Shown here piece after piece: positions 24,036 to 34,981 of a stretch of DNA of 64,000 bases. Numbering within the stretch: position 1 is the first letter of the stretch; each line of letters begins with the position of its first letter. The notes beneath the pieces were generated by a model. It did not search any database. It saw nothing but the letters and a program-made list of their open reading frames with translations, and had not been told where the DNA came from. The stretch is from Ceratobasidium sp. AG-K (lineage: Eukaryota; Basidiomycota; Agaricomycetes; Cantharellales; Ceratobasidiaceae): NCBI GenBank assembly GCA_037039685.1, contig JAWNGF010000001.1:8494001-8558000 (forward strand), written 5' to 3'. A program made the translations under genes and the position numbers.

Positions 24036-25155
24036 TCAGTTCTCCTTGGACAGGGCGACCGCACCAGCGTTGCCGATGGTGGTATATGCGCCCGTTCCTT
24101 CGTAGGCAGGGCCTGGGGATGCCCCGACAGTCTTAGGAAGTCCAGCGGTTCCGAGCTTTCCAGCTTTGACAATCGAGCGACCCAAGTCGGCGACCTATCA
24201 GGTACGAATAATGAGGACGAATCAAATCGGTTAAGTAGACGACTTGCATGTATCTCGACCGACGAGGATATGTACGATAGGGCACCGGTGACAAAACTAC
24301 GGATCAAGGCATATAAGTGCGTACCATACCGGAGTCAGGGATTACATACCCGAATATTGATTCAGCAATACGCGGATGATCCCGTTCAGCACCCTTTAAC
24401 ATCCCGGGTTGAAACGCAATGAAATCGCCTGATTAGGGCATTAGTAGTTCATCCATAAGCCTATCACATGTACAGTAGCTTACTATATCCTAATGAGGCT
24501 AGGCTGCGCTCTGTAAGCCCTTTGCTCTTGGTATACAAGAATGGGGAAGACGCGTTAGCGCCTCCAGACTGATGCATCAAAGAGATAAGTACGAAGCAGG
24601 CGACACGTAAATGGGCCACGGACCGATAGGTACACGAGGCGTTGCTGGTGAGCAGAGTCGGTGGATTTAGCGGCTTTCGCAGCATTAACAACGTACCTGC
24701 GAGGATGTTAGTGTGACTTGCGAGTCTGGCATAGCTCACTTACTCGCGGTCGATCTTTTCAAACTTCTCTGCACTTCCTGCGTCCTTCCTTGTCGTTCCA
24801 AGGCTAAATTAATAGCGATGAGGCAAAACGCAAGCAGAGGCAATGCGAGTACGAACGTAATGAAGACGACGTCCCAGCGTCCATCTTTCCACTCTTGCTC
24901 GTTCAGGTTTTCGAAATCCACAATCTTGCGTTCGAGTTTAGAAGTGTCGACACCGGTGAGATGCTCCTCTCCAAGCGAGCGACGACCAAATTCACCCACA
25001 CGGGTAAAGTGAGGGTCCTTCAGCAACTCCTTGAGGACATGGCGGCCGGTTGCGCCTGTGGCACCGACGAGAAGCGCGCTTTGACCTGGAATGGAATGGT
25101 AAGTGTGCGGGCCGCAGCTGCGCAGTCGACAAGGGTTGTGCCTACCAGTAGCCAT
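24036..25155 (-). CDS. FMP52/TIP30-like NAD(P)-binding oxidoreductase, copy 1
   Basis: Atypical SDR; yeast Fmp52 is found at the mitochondrial outer membrane. The first coding exon is only 10 bases (25155-25146, MAT plus G) and continues as GQSALLVGATGATGRHVLKE, the dinucleotide-binding loop. Further exons give DVVFITLGTTRKDAGSAEKF, a YVVNAAKAAK segment, LFLYTK-like SSPFLYTKSKGLTERSLASL containing the Y-x-K catalytic pair, then FIAFQPGMLKGAERD, and the tail KLGTAGLPKTVGASPGPAYE. All joins keep the frame. One intron near the 3' end most likely starts with GC (ATACAT then GCAAGT). Stop TGA at 24038-24036. It is the first of two tandem copies and converges on the armadillo-like gene. Confidence 0.88.
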
Positions 25156-25255
25156 TATGCAAATGCTCCTCTGAAACTATATTCGGTGATTGTCGTGGTT
25201 GGGAGAATGATGCGTTCAGGTTGTCCCGTGTTCCTTAAATCACGTGCTGCAGACA

Positions 25256-25636
25256 TGCGAACTTGGGGAAGCACTCAAATCTCGCTGTGATGCAGCATTA
25301 GGACCCGCGCCCAAAGACCTGGGGGACGGCGAGCTGGTTACCGAACCAAGCGAAGCAGGTCTAGCGTACATGAAGAACTTCAAAATCGTTGCAATGCTAG
25401 AAAACGGGCAGTACACTCTCCTAGCGCTGTTGGCCAATGGGCTCCAAGAGTATCTCCAAGTCCTAGTCATCGCAATCTATCCGCCCTCATTCGCCGTGCA
25501 GGAGGTGCGACAGCGTGCGGTTGCGGTCAAACTGGTGATTGAGGGAGAGGACGAAGCCAAGAAAGGGGCTAGGAAGGAGGAGAACGAGGGAGGCGAAAAA
25601 GAAGAAGAAGAGGAGAGTGCAGGTTCAGAGGCATAA
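25256..25636 (+). pseudogene. Truncated, internally deleted copy of the armadillo-like gene
   Basis: The first part matches the gene at 20554-23927 from about 22056 to 22290 (shared peptide SRCDAALALAPKDLGD here SRCDAALGPAPKDLGD). It then jumps to sequence matching about 23785 to the stop at 23927, including the Glu-rich tail. About 1.5 kb of the parent is missing, and so is everything before 22056. The remaining frame is open for about 125 codons, but it lacks a start and nearly all repeats, so it is probably not functional. The sequence downstream of its stop is also homologous to that following the parent gene. Confidence 0.85.
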
Positions 25637-25745
25637 ATTATTGTTATACCTGACAATTGTTGTCAAGCTGAGGCCTTCTAGGAATTATATACATTGTTGA
25701 ATTACAATATAGCCCATTTGAAACTTTGTACAGAGTGGCATTGTA

Positions 25746-26864
25746 TCAGTTCTCCTTGAGTAGGGCGAGTGCACCTGCGTTGCCGACGATCGTATATGCG
25801 CCCGTTCCTTCGTAGGCAGGGCCTGGGGAGGCCCCAGCGGCCTTGGGTAGCCCAGCTGTTCCGAGCTTTCCGGCTTTAACAATCGAGCGACCCAAGTCGG
25901 CGACCTATCAGGTATGAATAATGAGGGCAAATCAAATCGAGTAAGGTGGGCGACTTGCATGTATCTCGACCGACGAGGATATGAGCGAGAGTGCACTAGA
26001 CACGTAGCTATATAATAGGGTATATAAGTGCCAACCACGGAGCAACTCGGGCAGACATACCCTACTAATAATTCAGGGATGCGGATAGGATCTCGTTCAG
26101 CTCCTTTCAAAACCCCCGCCTGAAACGCAATGAAATCACCTGATTGTGGTGTCAATATCTGGCCTATAAACCTACACATGTACAGTAGCTTACTATATCC
26201 TAATGAGGCTAGGCCGCGCTCTGTAAGCCCTTTGCTCTTGGTATACGGGAATAGGGAAGACGCGTTGGCGCCTCCAGACTGATGCATCAAAGAGATAAGT
26301 ACGAAGCAGGCGACACGTAAGTGAACCACGGACCGATAGGTACACGAGGCGTTGCTGGTGAGCAGAGTCGGTGGATTTAGCGGCTTTCGCAGCATTAACA
26401 ACGTACCTGCGAGGATGTTAGTGTGACTTGTGAGTCTGGTATAGCTCACTTACTCGCGGTCGATCTTTTCAAACTTCTCTGCACTTCCTGCGTCCTTCCT
26501 TGTCGTTCCCAGGCTAAATTAATAGCGATAAGGCAAAACTCAAACAGAGGCAACGCGAGTACGAACGTAATGAAGACGACATCCCAGCGTCCATCTTTCC
26601 ACTCTTGCTCGTTCAGGTTTTCGAAATCCACAATCTTGCGTTCGAGTTTAGAAGTGTCGACACCAGTGAGATGCTCCTCTCCAAGCGAGCGACGGCCAAA
26701 TTCGCCCACACGGGTAAAGTGAGGGTCCTTCAGCAGCTCTTTGAGGGCGTGGCGGCCGGTTGCGCCTGTGGCACCGACGAGAAGCGCGCTTTGACCTGGA
26801 ATGGAATGTAAGTGCGCGAGCCGCAGCTGCGCAGTCGACAAGGGTTGTGCCTACCAGTAGCCAT
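25746..26864 (-). CDS. FMP52/TIP30-like NAD(P)-binding oxidoreductase, copy 2
   Basis: Tandem paralog of the gene at 24036-25155, with the same exon plan including the 10-base first coding exon (MAT). The 5' half is almost identical to copy 1: GQSALLVGATGATGRHALKE differs by a single residue. The 3' half differs more: copy 1 has FQPGMLKGAERDHPRIAE, copy 2 has FQAGVLKGAERDPIRIPE, and the following exon (YVSSALSLISSSVEIH against FVTGALSYISSSVEIH) has changed as well. No stop or frameshift was found, so the copy appears intact. Stop TGA at 25748-25746. Whether both copies are expressed cannot be told from sequence. Confidence 0.87.
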
Positions 26865-26960
26865 TATGCAAATGCTCCTCTGAAACTATATTCGGCGTTT
26901 ATCGTAGTGGGGAGAATGATGTCAAGGCTGTGTCCTGTGTCCCTTAAATCACGTGCTGCA

Positions 26961-27243
26961 ATGCAGATCATCAAACTCGGCAACAATTGCAACAGCACAG
27001 GCTGCGGAAAACAAGACCTATATATAAAGTGCATGGATTGCAAGTTCTAGAGTAGACCCACTCTCACTTTTATCTTCTCCGGCGTTCATCGGCTTCCTTC
27101 GACTACCTCGCAGCCCTTCATTTTGCTCGTTCCTTTGCCTAGTTACGTTCGCTTTGCGGTAGTCACTTTCTCATAAAACTCTGATCTACGAGGTATATTG
27201 CTCTTCCTCCGCAGATTTCCTCAAGCTAATCTTGATTTTAGCC
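26961..27243 (+). promoter_or_regulatory. Promoter of the double-psi barrel protein gene
   Basis: A clear TATA box (tatatataaa, about 27018-27028) stands 215 bases before the start codon. The stretch between is CT-rich, as usual for highly expressed fungal genes, and a possible 5' UTR intron acceptor precedes the ATG (ttttagccATG). Confidence 0.5.
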
Positions 27244-28175
27244 ATGCGTTCTGCTCAACTGTTCATTGCCTTGGCGGTTCTCGCCACTTCCGTCTCGAGC
27301 GCGAGCATTGGTCTCTTGCCACCCGACCACAGTGCCCACCGCCGTCACGCAGCTGCCGAAGTCCACAACTCGGTTCTCCAGGCTCGTAGTGCGCGTCGGA
27401 TTAACCCGGACGTGCCTGGGTTGTCCCTCCGCACAGACACCGCTCCCCGCCGGTATCGTAAGCGCGGGCTTAACCAGCGTCGGTGTGCGGTAAGTTGCTC
27501 AATTAATTCACACGGTTAAAACTCATAGAAGTGTAGGCCAAGACTACGACTTCAACTGCAGCGGCTGAACCCACGACCGAGGCTGCTCCCACGTCGACTC
27601 CCGAGCCAGAGCCAACCACGTCCAGCCCCGAGCCCACTCAAACCAAGGTCAAGACCACTCAAACGACCACAAAGGCAACCAAGACCTCAACGTCAGCCAA
27701 GCCCACTGCCACCTCTGACGACGACGACTCTTCAAGCTCAGGAGGTTCGTTTACCGGTCAGGCTACGTTCTACGCCCCCGGTCTCGGCTCGTGCGGTGAC
27801 ACCAACTCCGACACGGACTTGATCTGCGCCGTGTCTCAGTCACTTTATGATGGATTTGAGGGCTTTACCGGAAGTGACCCGAACAGTGAGTCCGCCATCA
27901 GATTAAGTTAAACCGGCCCTGAGCGCTATGCTATGTATAGGCAACCCTATTTGCGGAAGGAAAATCAAGGCGACCTACGAGGGCAAGTCGGTCACCGTTA
28001 CCGTCGTGGATCGCTGCGTTGGCTGTGTAAGTCACGCATACACCCAAGTATACTCACCAACTAATTAACCGTTCTGTAGGCATTGCACGACCTTGATTTC
28101 AGCCCTTCGGCCTTTGACAAACTCGCAGACCAATCCCTGGGTCGTTTGTCGGGTATGACTTGGTCTTTCGTCTAG
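27244..28175 (+). CDS. Secreted RlpA-like double-psi beta-barrel protein
   Basis: Four exons (27244-27489, 27537-27885, 27941-28026, 28080-28175) give 258 aa. A signal peptide (MRSAQLFIALAVLATSVSSA) is followed by a basic pro-like segment ending near KRGLNQRRCA. A Thr/Ser/Pro/Lys-rich linker, probably O-glycosylated, leads to a C-terminal double-psi barrel: FTGQATFYAPGLGSCG, then NPICGRKIKATYEGKSVTV, VVDRCVGC and LHDLDFSPSAFDKLAD. Cys pairs and the DRC motif are those of the barwin/expansin-like fold, with the usual end GMTWSFV. Such proteins are numerous in plant-associated basidiomycetes and act on or bind cell-wall polysaccharide; the exact activity of this one is unknown. Confidence 0.92.
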
Positions 28176-28465
28176 ATCACCACTCTTTCCTTTATTTTTT
28201 CACTCATTCTCGCTTGACGCGCTTTATTTGCACTGGGTGCTTTTTTCTTGGGTCAATTGGTTTCGAGCTGTATCTCAATGGACATTTCCGCCAGCGGGTG
28301 CTCAGTATTGATCGTACAATGGAAATCAGTTGTTGAATTGTTATTCGCGTGATTTGAGCGAAAGGACACCATCTGGAGAGTATTTGGGTCCAACGTGAGT
28401 CTCCATGCATCCGGAGAACTTCGGGGAGACTCAAGTACTTGAGGCAGTAGACCGGTCCCTTGCCT

Positions 28466-28894
28466 ATGAACGCGACATCCATATTCGAGGCAGCGTGTTC
28501 CACAGAGCCGGCGGCTGCTCCTTCGATCGATTCGAGCGCGTGGTCGGTCCAATTCATGGCTCCACCGGACTTACCGGGCGTCCTTCCCTCATTGGGATTC
28601 TCAACTCATACTGAAGCGATTTGGGTAAGCATTTCTACTACTGGTTTTACCTTCTCAGGGGCAATCGGATAAATTACGGGAAGGTTGTGGGTGCTGCCTT
28701 GAGGTGCAAACGAGAGTGGAGCGAGCGACGTCAGCGGTTAAGCGCCGATATACGTCAGTTTGACGATCAGCGCATAAAATCGCATGGGATCTCACAGTCT
28801 CGACCACGCAGCGAAAGACCTCCTCCACCAGCTCCACGCTCGCGATATCTCCAGAACCGCGAAGAACATTACCCAACTCGTGAACAACGCCTAG
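28466..28894 (+). CDS. Small protein with helical C-terminus, unknown
   Basis: A joined frame of three exons (28466-28624, 28659-28753, 28798-28894) encodes 116 aa with no stop and consistent phases. It starts MNATSIFEAACSTEPAAAPS and ends with two charged helices, REGCGCCLEVQTRVERA and HAAKDLLHQLHARDISRTAK. The first intron would be only 34 bases and the second uses a GTCAGT donor, so the model is tentative. The minus strand is also open over parts of this stretch. No family recognised. Confidence 0.4.
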
Positions 28895-29002
28895 GACGTC
28901 GAAAAGCGAACAGCGCTTCCGCCGCACTTGGCTAATCTCACCTCCCTCAGTACACGCCTCCCAGCCTCACTCGCGCGCAGCTCTCTGCACCTTGGCCTAG
29001 CC

Positions 29003-30200
29003 ATGTCGACCTACTCTCATCATACGCACAGTTCTCGGCGCTCCCACAGCTCAAGCAGACCAGTTCAGGCAAGTTCAAACCACCCATTCACCTGTCAAGT
29101 TCTCACGCAAGCCTCATATATACAGTACGTCACGACCTCGCCAACATCCAATTATAATTATAGGACTAGCAATGCACCTGTCCAGGTAAGCCACTGTCTG
29201 ATTCCGACTGGCCTCCCGCTCTGTCGGCCTTATCATCGCGGCTTGCCCCTCCCACGTACCTGTCCCTCCGTTTCCCTCCCTATTCAATCTGGGACCAGGT
29301 TCTCTCGTTATGCTTTCCCCAGCCTCCCTCACTCTCAAGTTCGACGCTATCCTCGATGTTCCGGAAGGAGACGAGGCACTGAGCGACTCCACGCTCCCGC
29401 TTTTGTTTAGGCCCCTTTCGCCTAGAGCTATCTCATCTGTGGGGTTTCCGCGTCATGACTCTGCCCCGATTGTGATTGAGGAAATTATAGTTTCCTCATC
29501 TCCTTCGAGTGGTGCAACTACTTTGGTGGCGTCACCAGCTACCACGGGTCATGGTGTACTCAAGGACCCTCCATCCGTTCGTCTTGTACGCGTAAATTTA
29601 ACTTGGACTGACGGGGATATTTTTATCCACAGTATATTTCGTCATCCGGTTCTACCCGGAGCCATGGCAGTGGACGCCACTACCGGAGCTCAAGCAGCGG
29701 CAGTCAGTACGTCTACGCCCAACCCGCTCGGTCCGTGCGATCGAGCGGAAGTGTTGCAACCGCGCGCCCTCGCTATGAACGCGCCAAGAGTTCTGGAGTG
29801 AAGATGACTGTTATCGTAAGTATTCCGCACTTTACGCCTACCTACCGACTAATATCCTGTGTTCAGCCCGCTACGCCGCGCCGGGTCTCGCGCGGATCAG
29901 TTGTCTCGTACCGCCCCGAGCGAGATGAAAAAGGAAAACTCAAGTTCTCAACCAAGCTTCGGCGATTGTTTGGCCTGGGACCTAAGCGTGAAGAGGTGAG
30001 GCCTGCTCTGTTTGGGCATTGCGGAGAGATCAGGAACCGTTCGATCATCCGCGATGACTTTTGGATCGAGTCTTGAATTGAAACCACGTGCTGACGTTGA
30101 TGCCCAGGTCAAGGCTGAGCGTGGTCGAACCCAGTACGTTTATCCGTCTTCCAGCTCGACACATCGCCGTTCGACATCTCGCGTGGTCTATACTTCGTAA
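29003..30200 (+). CDS. Ser/Arg/Tyr-rich basic protein, unknown
   Basis: Exons that can be followed with good splice ends are the first (from 29003, MSTYSHHTHSSRRSHSSSRP), one at about 29633-29814 (YISSSGSTRSHGSGRHYRSS onward), one at about 29867-29996 ending RLFGLGPKREE, and the last ending RRSTSRVVYTS at 30200. The middle, 29170-29630, is unresolved: it is either one long intron or holds exons I could not place. The protein is low-complexity, strongly basic and probably disordered, with repeated S-R and S-S-S units. A short ordered motif KFSTKLRRLFGLGPKREE may be a binding site. No family recognised. Confidence 0.5.
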
Positions 30201-30966
30201 TTGATGCGCTAATCCAAACACGAATCTAATTCCGACTCTCATAATGGAGATAATTCCGAACGAACATGTACAAACTTACGCGGCGCGGGTACGCTGCTCT
30301 TTCTCTATGAACCACCTCTGGTTGTATTTTCGATGATTTTTGTATTTTACTGGGATACCACAACTGAAAAATCTTATAAACGGGCATTCACAGCTATATT
30401 TTGTACTCCCTTTGCAGCTGCCGTTCCGAACCCGCCAAGGGACCTAATGGGGACAACGTGGCAACCGAAGCAAATACCTAACCTTCCGAACGACCGAACT
30501 CGACCTCACCCTGCCAGTTGTCTGCGCACGGACCGTTCAAGCCGCCCAGGCCCGGATGGTGGGCATTCTATCTTGTGTCATTCCGCACTTCCCTTAAGGC
30601 CGGCGCTTTCATTTCGTCACCACGCAGCTTATTATCCACACCTGGGATCATTAACGGGCCAGTAGGGGTGTTAGATTGGGCAACGATCAGTCTGGGAACT
30701 GTAAAACCTAATTATTAGGTGGCAACTGGCTTGGAGAATGATGCTTCCGCAATGCAAATCGTGAGCGCGAAGTGCTGGTGGGAAGGCACGCGCTCGCACG
30801 CGATGAGCGAAGTCCTCGGAAAGAAGCTCAAAAGGTCACGCAAACGGCCCAGGTTCTTGCTGTGGGGCACGTATAAAATGTAACTGGATTTCAGTCCAGG
30901 AGCCTTGTGTGGTCTTGGGTTGCCCTTCTCCCCCACATAACTGCTCTCATTTGTTAAATTCTTACG
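30201..30966. other. Intergenic; promoter of the GH105 gene
   Basis: No gene recognised in about 770 bases. A TATA box (gtataaaatg, about 30871-30880) lies some 95 bases before the GH105 start. Confidence 0.5.
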
Positions 30967-32448
30967 ATGCGCACAACTTTTGCTTCTCTTGTCTTGGCTG
31001 CGGTCGTTGTGTCAGCTGCAGAGACCCCTCTGTCAGTTCGACTAGCCGACTCTGCTATGTCTCGCCAGCAAGCTGCTTTGCCCGCCGTTCGCTATGAGAC
31101 AGGCGTTTTCCAGCGCGCCTTGGAGGTCAGTCTTGTTTATCAGACTTTATGAACATACACTCAACACTATTTATAGTCTCTCTACAACAAGACCCAAGAT
31201 GCCAAGTACCGCGACTATGAGCTCAAGCAACTCAACTCGATGATTTCTGCCAACGGTACCATCGCGAACTATAACCTGACCCTTTACAGCTTGGTGAGTT
31301 ATCCTATCGCACGCCGCTGGCGTTAGTATTTACCCTGGAGGAAAGGACCCGCTGCGCACCGGAGAAGCTATTCTATATGCGTAAGTTTAATCCCGAGTTT
31401 TTGAAAATAGCCGGGCCGAGTATTGATCAAACATTTCACAGCTACGAACAGACTAAGGAAAACAAGTACAAGATCGCCTTGGATACCTTCCGCTCCCAGT
31501 TGAGCTCCCAACCCCGCACTCCGGCCGGCGCCTTCTGGCACCGTATCGTTGTAAGTTTTTACCCCTAGGTTCTATCTGGAATACATTCTAACTCGTTCCT
31601 GTTAGTACCCGAACCAGCAATGGCTCGACGGTGTGTACATGGCCGACGTTTTCTATGCGGCCTACACGGCCAAGTTCACGCCTCAAAACACCACCGCTTG
31701 GGATGACATTCTCAAGCAATACCGCCTGGTCGAACAGAACCTCCGTGTCAGCTCGACCGCGTTCCCCAACGGCTCTGCCTCGGGCTTGCTCTATCACGGC
31801 TACGATTCGAGCCTGACCGCCGTTTGGGCCCAACCTCCCACTGGTCGCTGCATTGAAGTGTGGAACCGTGCAGTGGGTTGGTACGCCATGGCGCTCGTGG
31901 ACATCCTCGATGTGTTCCCCAGGAACCACCCGGGATGGAGCGAGATTCGCGGCTACTTGCGTCGCCTTGCGCCCGAGATCGTGAAGGCTGCGGACAGTGT
32001 CACCGGCTCTTGGTGGCTGGTCATGGGATACCCGAACCGCGCCGGAAATTACATCGAGAGCAGCGGTAGCGCTATGTTTGTCTATTCTTTGCTTAGGGGC
32101 GTGCGCAAAGGATACCTGCCCAACAGCAACTATATCAAGGTTGCGACCAAGTCGTACAAGCACTTGGCTAGCACGTTTGTTGTTCCTGAGACCAACGGGT
32201 AAGTGTCAATTTCGGTTTGGTGAACGTGTAACTTACCGTTTTGGCAGCACATTGTCTTGGAACGGAACCGTCTCTGTTGGTTCCCTCGGCTCTAACGGGA
32301 CCTATGAGGTAGGCTAACAACCATTAGTCGATGTATGCGCTGGTACTGACCTCGACAATAGTACTACATCTCAGTCGCCGAGGCTCAGAACGATCTCAAG
32401 GGTCTTGCACCATTCATCTTGGCCAGTCTCGAGTACGAACAGCTCTAA
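30967..32448 (+). CDS. Secreted GH105-type unsaturated rhamnogalacturonyl hydrolase
   Basis: Expected to remove the unsaturated uronic acid left by pectate or rhamnogalacturonan lyases. A signal peptide (MRTTFASLVLAAVVVSAAET) starts the protein. The (alpha/alpha)6-barrel motifs are present: FWHRIVYPNQQWLDGVYMAD, whose Asp in W-L-D-G matches the catalytic Asp of the family; GLLYHGYDSS; EVWNRAVGWYAMALVDILD; and ESSGSAMFVYSLLRGVRKGY. Six or seven introns. Length about 390 aa is normal. Several N-x-S/T sites suit secretion, unlike the bacterial enzymes, which are mostly cytoplasmic. The TATA box and signal peptide make an inducible extracellular pectin enzyme likely. Confidence 0.92.
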
Positions 32449-32575
32449 ATGCTGTTGACAGGCAATTGCCATATGACTATGCTAACGAATATGACCATGC
32501 ATATGCATCATGTACCCGTGTAGATAATTACAATGCTCATTCGACCAAAATACAAACAACAGTGTGATAGCAGTT

Positions 32576-34675
32576 TCAAGCCTTGGTGCCCTTGCGAATT
32601 TCTTTCGCCCTGGCTTTTCGGAGCGCGTCGCGCTTTTGCTCCAGTTTTGCTTTCTATGAATTGCAGGACGTTCTACTTCAGCGATACAAACTGACCGGAT
32701 GAGACTACGTACCTCTGACGCCCGCTTCTTTTCACCGTACTTCATACGCTCGTATAGCTTGCGTTGCTTGTTGCTCATCATCATCTTGTTCATCTCCTTC
32801 TCATTATCTTCCGCGACCGACTCGGGCTCGGGTGCCTTCTTGCTCTGTTTCTTGATGGCCTTCTTGAGATCAGCCTCGAACGTGGCGTACTCGGTCCCTG
32901 CCCTCTCAGCCTCGATTTCGGCGGCACGGCGCAGAGCTGCATCGCTAGGCGCAGCGGCAGCGGCAGCAAGTGCTGGCTTGTCGATAGGCTTCTCATCAGC
33001 CATCTTCTCATCCTCATCCCCATCTTCAACTTCCTCCTCTTCGCTCTCCTCAACCTCCTCCGGGCTCGGTTCCATGTCGTTCGCATCGGGCACATACGTA
33101 CTTGACCCCTCACCGAATGGGCTCAGATGAGGTGGAAGGATCTTGCCCTGCGCGTATGCATCCTCGACCAGTATCCTCCCCGCATTCACGGAATCAATCA
33201 CCCATTGTGGCTGGACGTACTTGCGCCTTCCAACCGACGGCAACTCCCCAATCAACGGTCGGTCCACAATGACGTGCGTGATCGCAGGGTCGTCCTCTGT
33301 AAACGGTGAACCGGCACCCAGCGTTGCGGGCCATCCAACCCGCCCTCCAAACGCTCGAATAACGAATTCGAGGAGCGGTCGTGGAGTTTCGCGCGAAAGG
33401 AAGACAACGAGCGAGGAGAAGAGAAGGGGCGATGTTGCAGATGGGAGAACTGAGATGTCGCGCATGGTTAGGAGAGGAGCGCCCTGCCCATCGGCGGATT
33501 TCGATGGTTGGACGATAAAGTCGTCAGGGAGAATGTCAACGTCTAAAGGTGTCGTTTCCACATGGGGATTCGAGTTGTTAGAGGTCTGCTGGGGAGGAAG
33601 GGATGTAGCGGCAATGTCCATAATGGCCCGTTTAACGTCCTTGTTGGTAACAGTCTTGCCGTCGACCTCAACCTTTTTGGCTCCGGGGGCAGCAGAAGGC
33701 GTCTCTTGTTCGGCGATGACATCCTCCAGCATAAACGCGCCAACACCAGCACCTGCTTCGTCCCTCTCGAAGTTGATCGGAGGAGGGTATACAAGCGAAA
33801 CGTCCGAGTAAAGTTTGAAAAATACGAATCCGAGGAGCGTCTGATAGAGTTCTACAAAAGTCAACATGACTCGGGCGTCTACATCTGCTGGGATCTAAAG
33901 AACGTCAAAACTTTCTCCACAGGTAGGGATTTTAACTCACTGGCTGTGTGAACAAGTATGGGACAAGCCAAGTGATAGTCTGACCCATTACTTCAGCTTG
34001 GAAGTAAATCCCCTTGATAGACAAGAACACTTTGCGCAATGCATGAGTTCGCATTACATATAGCTGCCATTCCGCCGATAGTCGAGTGCAGTTGGCGATA
34101 AGTGAAGTTGGGATTTGGGGAGAAGTAGGTAACGCGGCGAATAAATGGATCAAGCAAAGTGCATCATCTATATCTCGTAGTGCGTCGATAAATGTTGGGT
34201 ACCTGGGTGAGCTATTAATACAAGTACTGCATCACTAGCCTTGAACGACATACCGCTCTTTAACAATATGGTCGAGTGTGTACACAGGCTTGTTCTCTTC
34301 TAAGCTCTTTGCACTACTCCATTCTCCTCGTCCAAGTGCCCGAGCTAGCTTCTTCGCGAATGCCTTGTGCTCACGAAGCTTGCGCAGTACGGGTTCGTGG
34401 CTGAGGTAGGCAATGTCTTTGGCATAGTAGAATGTAGTCGGAGCAGAGGAGCCCTTGTTCGCTCGTTTACGGTGTCTGGGCTCGCGGGGGAATATGCCTG
34501 TGCATCGAATGAAAATATTATGGCTAATCCGTTGAAATTTACGACGGTGCTCACCTTTGAGAATACATAACCTCCTGAAGTCAGCTAAAGAGCATTGAAG
34601 CTTTTTAATGGCTGATGAACGAGTGATATAGGCTTTGGCGGCGCCGGCTTTGCCTCTTTGCTTGAGCTTGGCCAT
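32576..34675 (-). CDS. NOP7: Pescadillo homolog (NOP7), ribosome biogenesis factor
   Basis: Nucleolar component of the PeBoW/Nop7 complex needed for 60S subunit maturation. The first exon (34675-34555) gives [20 protein letters not shown] and continues [20 protein letters not shown], the typical pescadillo N-terminus. The next parts read [38 protein letters not shown] and [25 protein letters not shown] domain follows ([20 protein letters not shown] to [14 protein letters not shown]). The C-terminal third is acidic, then Lys-rich ([19 protein letters not shown], then a final [11 protein letters not shown] after a short intron). Stop TGA at 32578-32576. Length and order of domains agree with the family. 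Confidence 0.95.
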
Positions 34676-34981
34676 GGCTGATGAGCGCAATAACTTTCAA
34701 AATTTGCCTCCGATGGCTCAAGGGTCCATCAAAGGGCTCCACCAGGCATCGTGGTGCCCAGCAAAGTTACGCTTGTAACGTAACACCTGGCTTGCCGTTC
34801 CCGGTAGTTGCCCAGATGGCATATACTCATGTCTCACATTGTGAGCTATATTAGGGATGATGAGAAGGTTTACTACCTGGTTGCCGTCTGTCCACAGCGA
34901 TAAAGGCCAAGATGATCGGGCAAAGGTGGTTGAGCCCTGCACTAATGAGTCACGTGAGGATCGATATGACTCTATCCAAAG
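34676..34981. promoter_or_regulatory. Divergent promoter, NOP7 and the DUF1640 gene
   Basis: 306 bases separate two opposite start codons. No TATA box is obvious. A cacgtga sequence near 34950-34957 contains an E-box core. Confidence 0.4.

Larger units (their letters stand above)
25256..26960. repeat. Second unit of a tandem segmental duplication
   Basis: The unit contains the 3' part of the armadillo-like gene, its downstream region and the FMP52-like gene with its promoter. The first unit is about 22056-25250. Both units end with the same promoter sequence up to cacgtgctgca (25241-25251 and 26950-26960), after which copy 1 runs straight into the pseudogene and copy 2 into unique DNA. The second unit is shorter because of an internal deletion of about 1.5 kb. 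Confidence 0.85.

Noticed and set aside
25244..25636. Reading the armadillo-gene fragment as a separate functional small gene
   Set aside because: It begins inside the promoter of the adjacent FMP52-like copy, lacks the parent's start and about 1.5 kb of its middle; duplication remnant explains it better.
32699..33811. Long plus-strand frames opposite the pescadillo gene
   Set aside because: They are antisense shadows of the acidic and BRCT-containing exons.
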